Part shown: positions 1 to 6,434 of the stretch, in pieces | How positions within the stretch are numbered: the first letter of the stretch is position 1 | Layout: each line of letters starts with the position of its first letter | Source: CAZJPD01 sp964547795 | GTDB lineage: Bacteria; Pseudomonadota; Alphaproteobacteria; Rickettsiales; Midichloriaceae | Assembly: GCA_964547795.1 (NCBI GenBank) | Contig: CAZJPD010000025.1 | Span: 1 to 14,917, forward strand | DNA length: 14,917 nt | Reading direction: 5' to 3' | Program-made: the position numbers and the translations under genes | Notes under the pieces: generated by a model | What the model saw: only the letters and a program-made list of their open reading frames with translations | Database searches by the model: none | Told to the model about the DNA's origin: nothing

Positions 1-59
1 GCTTCAAAGATAAACTTACCCATTTCTTTTTTCACCTTAAGAAACCCCATCTTTACCAT
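1..59 (-). CDS. Possible 5' end of a gene cut by the left edge
   Basis: An ATG at 57-59 on the minus strand opens 19 codons that run off the window without a stop. The peptide begins MVKMGFLKVKKEMGKFIF and is lysine-rich and basic. I do not recognise it. A consensus -35 hexamer TTGACA lies on the minus strand at 125-130, about 65 bp before the ATG, with only a poor -10 (GTTACT, 102-107) at 17-bp spacing. No clear ribosome binding site is seen. It would be read in the same direction as the secretion genes, downstream of hlyD. With so few codons an accidental open frame is quite possible. Confidence 0.2.
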   Translation of the reverse strand, partial: MVKMGFLKVKKEMGKFIFE

Positions 60-240
60 AATTACTTTAAACCTACTTAGGAGTATTTATTTACATCTTA
101 CAGTAACCACATTTCTAAACATAATGTCAAGGGGCTAGTGGCTAATAAAACGTTTTTAAGATTAAACCTTGACTTCTACACATTATACAATTGATTTGTT
201 TATTTTTCGAATACTAGAACTTCCACATCCCCAATGCTTT

Positions 241-1872
241 TTATGGTTCTTTAAACGCTTTATAAAAACTATCTCTGATTGGGGAGTACAGATATTCTGC
301 AAGGCTTCTAGTACCCTTAACGATAAATGCAGTTACTGGCATTCCAGGGAATAGTTTTATATCTGTGTTGATTCTATCAATCTCTTCAGGACTAACTTCT
401 ATTTTTGCTTTATAATAACCAGCAGGTGCAAACTTTGGCTGACCAGGAGCAATCATTCCATGCATCTCCTTATCAAATTTATCTGCCGAAATATATATTA
501 CCTTGCCTTCAATCCTTGGAACTAACCTTGCTTTATATGCGTTGAGTTGTATTTTTACAGAACTGTCAATATGAATACTGTCAATTTCGTTTGCAGGTAT
601 AAATGCCTCGATAATTAAGTAATCGTCTTGTGGGATTATATCCATAAGTTTCCCACTTGGTGGTACTGTCCCTCCTATTGTATGTACCTGTAAATCAGTT
701 ACAATTCCATCATTTGGGGCAGTTATTACTGTTCTTTCATGTGCATTTTTCGTATGTATGTACTGTGCCTCCATTGCAAGCAAATCTGTATGATTGTGCT
801 TATGTTCAGCAGCCAATCTAACATTTTGTTCATCCATAAAGTTAGCTTGTTTTGCTTTAACTTCTGCAATTTTATGATGAAGACCTGCCAGCCTTGCTTC
901 ATCTTCTAAAATTTGCCCCTTATATCTTTGCAATTCCATTTTTGTATGGGATAACCTTTCAGAAGTTTCTAATTTCTTTTCATATAACTTTTTCTTTTTC
1001 TCATATTCCTTTTTAAGGGTAGCCTCATTTTCCTTATATGATAGCATCCTCTCTTCTAATGATTTGATTTCCGCCTTTGTTTGCTCTATCTGAGTAGCAG
1101 AAGTTTTGATGTTGCTTTCAACAAAGGCTTTATATGAATTAAATGCATTTTCCTGTGCATTTATCAGGGCTAAAACTTTCGGATTAGATTTATCAAGGTA
1201 TTTGTTGTCAAAATCGATTTTTATATCTTCTGGATTTTTGTTACTGTCATTGTGGTAACTTGAAACTAATTCCAGACTTTTTGTTAATCTCTTATCCACC
1301 ACTATATCGTATCTTAACTGCCACAAAGTTTTCTCCAAATCAGATTTAGTTCTAGCTTCATTTAATACTACTAATGTTTGCCCCCTTTTCACTTCGTCTC
1401 CATCCTTTACTAATATTTTCTCAACAATCCCTCCTTCATAATGCTGAATTGTTTTTCTATTTGCACTGAGCTTTATAAACCCCTCTGCAATTGAAGCACT
1501 ATCAAGTGGTGCAAATCCACTCCATACACCAAAAAATCCCAATGCTACTGCAACAGCAACTAATCCAAATTTTATTGGTACTCTTATTTGCTTCGATATT
1601 TCTTTTTCATTATGCTCAACATAGTGAGATTTTTCCAAAGTTATGCCAAACAAAAAATCCTTTGTTTCAACTAGGAACTTTTTAAATACTTTTATGTCTA
1701 AGATTTTATAATTTTTGTACTTCTCAACTAGGTTTTCTTCTAAATCATCTGCAATTGATGGTTTTTGTTCTTTCGAAGGCAAATTATTTACTTCAACTTT
1801 TTCCTCTGTTTTTTTGTTTTCTGTAATGATTTCCACATCATCCTTGTGGATCACTTTTATTTCATTATTCAC
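241..1872 (-). CDS. HlyD/PrtE-family type I secretion periplasmic adaptor
   Basis: This is a membrane-fusion (adaptor) protein of a type I secretion system, linking the inner-membrane ABC exporter to an outer-membrane TolC-like channel. The 543 residues show the family layout. A polar cytoplasmic tail of about 98 residues is followed by one membrane segment at about 100-121. The first lipoyl half follows (IQHYEGGIVEKILVKDGDEV, near 145-165). A long Glu/Lys-rich coiled coil spans about 250-370, then the second lipoyl half and a beta-barrel (TAPNDGIVTDLQVHTIGG). The cytoplasmic tail is longer than is usual for PrtE-type proteins. The start used is GTG at 1870-1872, 28 bp after the ABC gene, so the two are surely one operon. 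A better-spaced ATG at 1883-1885, behind AGAGGA, is one base out of frame across a run of eight A. The outer-membrane partner and the cargo are not in the window. Confidence 0.9.
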   Translation of the reverse strand: MNNEIKVIHKDDVEIITENKKTEEKVEVNNLPSKEQKPSIADDLEENLVEKYKNYKILDIKVFKKFLVETKDFLFGITLEKSHYVEHNEKEISKQIRVPIKFGLVAVAVALGFFGVWSGFAPLDSASIAEGFIKLSANRKTIQHYEGGIVEKILVKDGDEVKRGQTLVVLNEARTKSDLEKTLWQLRYDIVVDKRLTKSLELVSSYHNDSNKNPEDIKIDFDNKYLDKSNPKVLALINAQENAFNSYKAFVESNIKTSATQIEQTKAEIKSLEERMLSYKENEATLKKEYEKKKKLYEKKLETSERLSHTKMELQRYKGQILEDEARLAGLHHKIAEVKAKQANFMDEQNVRLAAEHKHNHTDLLAMEAQYIHTKNAHERTVITAPNDGIVTDLQVHTIGGTVPPSGKLMDIIPQDDYLIIEAFIPANEIDSIHIDSSVKIQLNAYKARLVPRIEGKVIYISADKFDKEMHGMIAPGQPKFAPAGYYKAKIEVSPEEIDRINTDIKLFPGMPVTAFIVKGTRSLAEYLYSPIRDSFYKAFKEP

Positions 1873-1900
1873 TTTTTTTTATCATGTCAAATCCTCTCTA

Positions 1901-3625
1901 TCATGCTCCTATGTTTTCCGAAGTCATAGATTGAGCTTTTTTTAATTTTTCCATCACCTCTTTTTTAGGACCGAAAGAAGCCACCATCCCATCTTTCATA
2001 ACCAATATTTTATCTACAACACTTAAAATAGAAGTCTTATGTGATATAATGATTGTTGTAATGCTCTTTTCTTTAGCAACAGATATTGCAGTCATCAAAG
2101 CTTCCTCTCCCTGAGTATCTAAATTTGCATTTGGTTCATCTAAAACTATGAATTTAGGATCACCATAAAATGCCCTTGCTAATCCTATCCTTTGTTTTTG
2201 CCCACCAGACAACATAGACCCATCAAGTCCTATGTTGGTGTCATACCCTTGAGGAAGTTGTAAAACCATGTCATGTACTCCTGCAAGTTGTGCTGCTATC
2301 ACCACATTTTCAGGATTAGGATTGGTATCCATTCTAGCTATATTTTCCTTTACAGTACCTGAGAAAAGTTCAACGTCTTGGGGAAGATACCCTAAGTGTG
2401 GACCAAGTTCTTCCTTTTTCCAATCTTTTAAACTCGCCCCATCTATTCTTACTGTACCAATACTAGGATTAGAAATTCCTATTAACAACTTCGCTAAAGT
2501 AGTTTTGCCTGAAGCACTAGGACCGATAACAGCTAATATTTCTCCCTGATTTAAAGAGAACCCTATGCCCTTTAGTATATGTCTTTGCACCCCCATTGGT
2601 GCAAAGTATACGTTTTCTACTCCAATTATGCCTTCTGGCTCAGGTAGAGACATTATATTGCTATCATCACTGTATCTAGCAAATGATTTTGTAAGTCTTT
2701 CGTAAGATTTACGACAAGTAACAAACCCTTTCCAAGAATTTATAGCTGCTTTAAATGGTGTTAAAGCTCTACCAACAAGAGATGAACTAGCGATGATTGT
2801 ACCTGAAGTTATTTGTCCCTGAATTACTAAATATGCTCCAAGTGCTGTTACAGAAATCTGTATAATCAGCCTGAAAAATTTGATTATCTCCATAAAAATG
2901 GATTGTCTTTTTGTCACGAGGTTTTGGGTCTTTTGCACATCTTGATTCATGTTTTGCCAGGATGCGATAATATTTTTTTTCATACCCATCACTTCGATCA
3001 CTTCAGCATTTCTTGTAGATTGATCCACTTGTCTCATGCTTTTAATGAAGTTTTCATTATTCATCTCTATCAGTGGTTTAGTTGCTCTATCCGCAATGAG
3101 ACCAAATATTATCAGAACTGTACCTGCAATAATTGCTAAAAATCCAATATACGTATGTAGAATAAATAAAACTATGATAAATATAATTGCCCATGGCATA
3201 TCCATAATAGAAATCAGTCCAGGACTTGTTAAAAATGTTTTTACAGTTTGCAAATCCCTTAACTGCTGGCTATTTGCCATTGCTTTAGATTCTAGTGAAA
3301 GCCTAATAGAGTTTGAAAAAACCGTCTCTGATAACCTATTTTCCAGCCAATTCCCCATCTTGTTCATTGCAAATGATCTAGCCGCTTGAATTAATCCCAG
3401 CAATGCCAATGCAAGAATAATAACTAACGTCAGCATCAAGAGTGTATCGGTATTCTGGCTAGATAGCACCCTATCCAATACCTGCATTGAAAAAAGTGGA
3501 GTAGAAAGCATTAACAAATTCACCAGACATCCAAATATCAGTACAAACTTCACTATTACCCTGCAAGAGAACAAAGCCTCTTTCAAGGGTGTTTGCTGAT
3601 TTGGTATATTACTTATTTGTTGCAT
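1901..3625 (-). CDS. Type I secretion ABC exporter, PrtD/AprD-like
   Basis: This is an inner-membrane ABC transporter that powers one-step export of proteins through a type I secretion channel. Its 574 residues form the usual PrtD-size fusion. An N-terminal membrane domain of about 330 residues has strongly hydrophobic stretches near 25-45, 60-80, 145-185 and 255-290. The ATPase domain has Walker A GPSASGKTT at 368-376, the Q-loop region LGYLPQDVELF, signature LSGGQ at 472-476, Walker B FIVLDEP with the catalytic E497, and switch histidine H529 in ISHK. There is no N-terminal C39 peptidase domain, so the cargo is probably an RTX-like protein with a C-terminal signal rather than a double-glycine leader peptide; this is inference. 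The gene is first in a two-gene operon with the HlyD-type adaptor. Start ATG at 3623-3625. Confidence 0.92.
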   Translation of the reverse strand: MQQISNIPNQQTPLKEALFSCRVIVKFVLIFGCLVNLLMLSTPLFSMQVLDRVLSSQNTDTLLMLTLVIILALALLGLIQAARSFAMNKMGNWLENRLSETVFSNSIRLSLESKAMANSQQLRDLQTVKTFLTSPGLISIMDMPWAIIFIIVLFILHTYIGFLAIIAGTVLIIFGLIADRATKPLIEMNNENFIKSMRQVDQSTRNAEVIEVMGMKKNIIASWQNMNQDVQKTQNLVTKRQSIFMEIIKFFRLIIQISVTALGAYLVIQGQITSGTIIASSSLVGRALTPFKAAINSWKGFVTCRKSYERLTKSFARYSDDSNIMSLPEPEGIIGVENVYFAPMGVQRHILKGIGFSLNQGEILAVIGPSASGKTTLAKLLIGISNPSIGTVRIDGASLKDWKKEELGPHLGYLPQDVELFSGTVKENIARMDTNPNPENVVIAAQLAGVHDMVLQLPQGYDTNIGLDGSMLSGGQKQRIGLARAFYGDPKFIVLDEPNANLDTQGEEALMTAISVAKEKSITTIIISHKTSILSVVDKILVMKDGMVASFGPKKEVMEKLKKAQSMTSENIGA

Positions 3626-3689
3626 ATTGCGTGTATGCTACCGAAAGTTTTAATGCTCAATAGATGTATACTAAAAATACTTTTATACA

Positions 3690-3698
3690 AGTATAACA
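3690..3698 (-). promoter_or_regulatory. Candidate extended -10 promoter for the secretion operon
   Basis: Read on the minus strand this is TGTTATACT, an extended -10 element (TGn plus TATACT, 5 of 6 to consensus) about 65 bp before the ABC-exporter ATG. I find no good -35 hexamer at 16-18 bp upstream. It lies in the only gap, about 100 bp, between xseB and the exporter. Confidence 0.3.
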
Positions 3699-3725
3699 AT
3701 CCTGACTTTCCCCAACTTTTGAAAT

Positions 3726-3956
3726 TTATGTACTTATTTCTTCTGTAAATACACCTTCAGTATTCTTAACAATTTTTTCCACCTTCAACTTTGCATTGTT
3801 AAGTTTATTTTCGCAATGTTCCTGAAGCTTTATCCCTTCAGTATACAGCTCAATGGCATTTTCTAACTCGACATTTCCACTTTCCAGATCATTTATTATT
3901 TTCTCTAATCGCTTCGTTGCGTCTTCAAAACTTAATTTGCTAAAATTTTCATTCAT
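3726..3956 (-). CDS. xseB: Exodeoxyribonuclease VII small subunit
   Basis: XseB is the small, regulatory subunit of exonuclease VII. Several copies assemble with the catalytic XseA subunit to degrade single-stranded DNA in repair. The 76 residues match the usual size of about 70-85. The family signature is plain: LSFEDATKRLEKIINDLESG, then VELENAIELYTEGIKL and a Lys-rich second helix NAKLKVEKI. The fold is a two-helix hairpin. Start ATG at 3954-3956 has no good Shine-Dalgarno sequence. The gene is followed after about 100 bp by the exporter operon and preceded by the terminator of the outer-membrane protein gene, so it probably has its own promoter. xseA is not nearby, as is common in alphaproteobacteria. 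Confidence 0.93.
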   Translation of the reverse strand: MNENFSKLSFEDATKRLEKIINDLESGNVELENAIELYTEGIKLQEHCENKLNNAKLKVEKIVKNTEGVFTEEIST

Positions 3957-4020
3957 CGCTTAAATAACTATGTTTCCATATATGCCACTATGATAAACTC
4001 ATTTTGATATTTATGAAAGT

Positions 4021-4059
4021 TAAAATAAAAAAAGCCCCAAGATTACCCTCAAGGCTTTT
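4021..4059 (-). terminator. Rho-independent terminator of the outer-membrane protein gene
   Basis: On the minus strand a 12-bp stem (AAAAGCCTTGAG pairing with CTTGGGGCTTTT, including three G-U pairs) closes a 6-nt loop GGTAAT and runs into a T-rich tail of seven T followed by ATTTT. It starts about 50 bp after the stop codon at 4111-4113 and separates that gene from xseB. It is the clearest terminator in the window. Confidence 0.8.
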
Positions 4060-4110
4060 GGATTCAATCCACCTTAAAAAATCAAGATGATTTGATGATT
4101 TAACTTAGCA

Positions 4111-4884
4111 TTAAAATGCAAATACAACACCTGCAGTTATAGTGTGCTGAATGATGTTTTTATCAGAGCCACTAGGCTTGAAAGTAGTATCTTTTTTGTA
4201 TTCTGTACCTTTGAAATTAAATGTTTCACCTTCCTTGAACTTAAATTTATACTTAGCTTTATGACCTGCTAGTCTGTAACCAACATCTAAGAGAACATCT
4301 TTTGATAGTTCATAAAACGTACCAAAGCCCACTTGATAAGCAAAACTTGTTTTATTATCGGATTTAATGGTGAAATTGTCATCTACCCCTTTACTCTCTT
4401 TTGTAGCTTTACCAGCAAATTTGAGGTCTAGCTTACCTTTGTTGACACCAAGACCAGCCATCACATAAGGAGTGAAAGCAGAGCTGTTATGGAAATCATA
4501 GTAACCATTGAACAATATACCGATATTCTTCTCAGTTGCTGTTACTGCTCCAGCTTTACTAGTAAGTAAAGTTGTTGCTGTACCAGATGCTGGTGTATAA
4601 ACTATATCAGCAGTACCCAAAGGGTTAGCTTTCTGCTTTCCTTTACCTTTGGAGAAGTTGAAAGTCATATCAGTTCTGACATCATCAGAAACAGCATAAC
4701 CAAAGCCGATATCACCAGAAAAGCCTTTTAAACACTTAGAACCTATATCGCCTAAAATCTTGTTTTTATAGTTAGACATTTGATAGCCAGCATCACCTTT
4801 CAGGTACATTTTGCCAGCCTCTATAGCAAACGCATTTGCAGAAAGAGCTGCAACTGCAACTGTTGTTAATAATGTTTTTTTCAT
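4111..4884 (-). CDS. Outer-membrane beta-barrel surface protein (porin-like family)
   Basis: This is a predicted outer-membrane protein of 257 residues. A signal peptide MKKTLLTTVAVAALSANAFA has a likely cut after A20, before IEAGKMYLKG. The rest is rich in alternating aromatic/polar beta-strand patterns (DAGYQMS, FSGDIGFGYAVSDDVRTDMTF, TPYVMAGLGVNKG, FAYQVGFGTFYEL, DVGYRLAGHKAKYKF). It ends in phenylalanine (ITAGVVFAF), the C-terminal signal recognised by the BAM complex. The layout resembles the small 8-strand OmpA-like/opacity-type surface antigens of Rickettsiales (Adr2-like, and more distantly Msp2/P44). Lys/Gly/Ser-rich stretches such as FSKGKGKQKAN are probable surface loops. TAGGAT lies just upstream of the ATG at 4882-4884. 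It is a single transcription unit with its own terminator. Its exact role, adhesin or porin, cannot be read from sequence. Confidence 0.85.
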   Translation of the reverse strand: MKKTLLTTVAVAALSANAFAIEAGKMYLKGDAGYQMSNYKNKILGDIGSKCLKGFSGDIGFGYAVSDDVRTDMTFNFSKGKGKQKANPLGTADIVYTPASGTATTLLTSKAGAVTATEKNIGILFNGYYDFHNSSAFTPYVMAGLGVNKGKLDLKFAGKATKESKGVDDNFTIKSDNKTSFAYQVGFGTFYELSKDVLLDVGYRLAGHKAKYKFKFKEGETFNFKGTEYKKDTTFKPSGSDKNIIQHTITAGVVFAF

Positions 4885-4999
4885 TTTTAATCCTATTTTG
4901 TGTTTTCTAAGAACTTAAAGCCCTTAATTGATATTAGCTGAACACCAGCTTAAATAGATACACAAACAAAAAAAGCGATTTTGTTAAAACTTTCCCGAA

Positions 5000-5021
5000 A
5001 CTGTAATAAAAATATTACAGT
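5000..5021. promoter_or_regulatory. Perfect 9-bp dyad upstream of the outer-membrane protein gene
   Basis: ACTGTAATA, four A, then TATTACAGT: a perfect inverted repeat of 9-bp arms. It sits about 115 bp before the ATG of the minus-strand outer-membrane protein gene and just outside the hairpin repeat. It is shaped like an operator for a dimeric regulator. There is no T-run or neighbouring gene end to make it a terminator. No regulator is identifiable in the window. Confidence 0.4.
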
Positions 5022-5055
5022 GTGATGTAAGGTTGTGGAATGCTATAGCATAAAC

Positions 5056-5340
5056 CACTAAGGTAGAGACATTATTATATCCATATATACTTGTCATTGC
5101 GAACCTACAAACCACATCCCCGTCATTATGAGTCTACAGCAGTAGGCGTGGCAATTCACCCTCCTGCCCTATCATTGCGAACTCACAGAGTGAGTGTGGC
5201 AATCTCTGGATCACCACGATCGCTGTTGTGATCTCGTGATGACGGCTTGATTCATGTTTGCTCCATCGTGATGACAGGGATAAGAAGTTGTGATCTCATG
5301 GTGACGGAATAAAAAAGTTAAAATACCTATATCTTAGTGA
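5056..5340 (+). repeat. Hairpin-rich dispersed repeat, left copy
   Basis: About 285 bp of non-coding DNA upstream of the Bax-inhibitor gene, made of successive hairpin units. The two clearest carry the frame CATT..GAG/GCGA...GTGGCAAT around variable self-complementary cores: CTAC/GTAG near 5132-5144 and ACTCAC/GTGAGT near 5182-5195. They are followed by two ATCAC/GTGAT units (5209-5245 and 5262-5308). The core 5121-5245 recurs inverted at 6214-6337. The ends resemble each other in opposite orientation: CACTAAGGTAGAGACAT at 5056 and, read backwards, CACTAAGATATAGGTAT at 5340. This matches the kind of palindromic repeats scattered through Rickettsiales genomes. No coding frame is supported. Confidence 0.75.
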
Positions 5341-5413
5341 TATATACTATTACACAGCTTATATAGCAAAGAAGGTCAGGATTATGTAAATAATAATATT
5401 TTATTTTTATGAA

Positions 5414-5442
5414 TTGAAATATTGTAAATCATACCTTATAAA
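5414..5442 (+). promoter_or_regulatory. Sigma-70-type promoter of the Bax-inhibitor family gene
   Basis: TTGAAA at 5414-5419 and TATAAA at 5437-5442, each 5 of 6 to consensus, are separated by exactly 17 bp. They lie 36 bp before the ATG, giving a short leader of about 30 nt. The promoter lies outside the upstream repeat. Confidence 0.6.
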
Positions 5443-5477
5443 TATATATTAGTTAATAAACTGAAATTGTAAAAGTT

Positions 5478-6194
5478 ATGTTGAACTACACAAGTCATGC
5501 ACAAGCGACTGCTCAAAGACCTGCTTATAACGAGGGGCTTAGGGTTTATATGCTGTCTGTATTTCAAAGTATGGGTATTGCACTTGCAATCACAGCTGTT
5601 GTTGCGATGTTCGTTGCATCTTCCCCGAGCTTGATGCAACTTTTTTTTGGAACTCCGTTGCAATGGGTGGTGATACTAGCTCCTCTTGGCATGGTGTTTT
5701 TCATGAGTGCTAAGATTATGTCTATGTCTGTTTCGGCTACAAGGACATCTTTGTGGGTGTTCTCAGGACTGATGGGTCTCTCCCTTGCATCCATATTTTA
5801 CATTTACACACAGGAGAGCATAGCTAAGGTATTTTTCATCACAGCTTCACTCTTTGGTGCTATGGCAATTTATGGACATACGACAAAAAAGGATTTGTCT
5901 AAATTAGGTTCTTTCCTGATTATGGGGCTGATAGGGCTACTAATTGCCAGCTTAGCAAATTTGTTTTTTCAAAGTTCTGCATTAGGTAACGTGCTGTCGT
6001 ATGTGGGTGTTATAATATTTACCTTGCTTACAGCATATGATGTCCAGAAATTAAAGAATATTTATTACCAGGTTGGTACTGGGTCAAACGAAGTGGCACA
6101 AAGAATGTCTGTTTATGGAGCTTTAAATCTATATATGGATTTTATCAATCTGTTTATATTTTTGTTGAGAATTTTTGGAGTTAGAAGAAACTAA
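5478..6194 (+). CDS. Bax inhibitor-1 / YbhL family multi-pass membrane protein
   Basis: A seven-helix inner-membrane protein of the BI-1/YccA/YbhL superfamily. Members are implicated in calcium or proton leak and, for YccA, in modulating the FtsH protease; the role of this copy is unknown. The 238 residues fit the family. Hydrophobic helices lie near 24-46, 57-77, 86-108, 114-132, 142-162, 168-186 and 210-232. The conserved signature LLTAYDVQKLKNIY follows helix 6, and the family C-terminal stretch GALNLYMDFINLFIFLLRIF ends the protein. The soluble N-terminal tail (MLNYTSHAQATAQRPAYNEG) is typical of alphaproteobacterial members. The start at 5478 has no strong ribosome binding site. The gene stands alone between two inverted copies of a hairpin repeat; the downstream copy begins right after the stop codon and may act as the transcript end. 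Confidence 0.9.
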   Translation: MLNYTSHAQATAQRPAYNEGLRVYMLSVFQSMGIALAITAVVAMFVASSPSLMQLFFGTPLQWVVILAPLGMVFFMSAKIMSMSVSATRTSLWVFSGLMGLSLASIFYIYTQESIAKVFFITASLFGAMAIYGHTTKKDLSKLGSFLIMGLIGLLIASLANLFFQSSALGNVLSYVGVIIFTLLTAYDVQKLKNIYYQVGTGSNEVAQRMSVYGALNLYMDFINLFIFLLRIFGVRRN

Positions 6195-6362
6195 AAGTTT
6201 TAAATTTTTTATTCCGTCATCACGAGATCGCAACAGTGATCGTGGTGATCCAGAGATTGCCATACTCACTCTGTGAGTTCGCAATGACAGGGCAGGAGGA
6301 TGGTTGCTACGCCTACTGCTGTAGACTCATAATGACGAGGGCATAATATCTATATCTTAGTG
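6195..6362 (-). repeat. Hairpin-rich dispersed repeat, right (inverted) copy
   Basis: An inverted copy of the 5056-5340 repeat, starting directly after the Bax-inhibitor stop codon. The core 6214-6337 matches the reverse complement of 5121-5245 at roughly 92 percent. Most differences are single transitions, with one short run of changes plus a one-base gap. This copy lacks about 60 bp present on the left, consistent with collapse between the two ATCAC/GTGAT units. The boundary sequence CTATATCTTAGTGATAT recurs at 6350-6366. The hairpin with stem ACTCAC/GTGAGT, inside ATTGCC/CGCAAT, can form in RNA and could stabilise or end the upstream transcript. Confidence 0.75.
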
Positions 6363-6375
6363 ATATGTACTGTAC

Positions 6376-6403
6376 TTACTAAATTTTCTTTGTATGCTAT
6401 AAT
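6376..6403 (+). promoter_or_regulatory. Candidate promoter of gyrA-tolB
   Basis: A perfect extended -10 element, TGCTATAAT, has its TATAAT at 6398-6403, with a weak -35 TTACTA at 6376-6381 (16-bp spacing). It lies 31 bp before the TTG start of gyrA, just beyond the end of the right repeat copy. Confidence 0.55.
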
Positions 6404-6434
6404 TACTTTGTTTATAAATAATTATCTATAGAAG

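Noticed and set aside
126..173. GTCAAGG/CCTTGAC inverted repeat as terminator of the secretion operon
   Set aside because: Arms are only 7 bp with a loop of more than 30 nt and no T-run.
169..354. 61-codon plus-strand open frame at the left side
   Set aside because: It overlaps the 3' end of the HlyD-type gene on the other strand and has no ribosome binding site.
5094..5310. CRISPR array
   Set aside because: The repeated units are adjacent hairpins of varying length without uniform spacers, and no cas gene is present.
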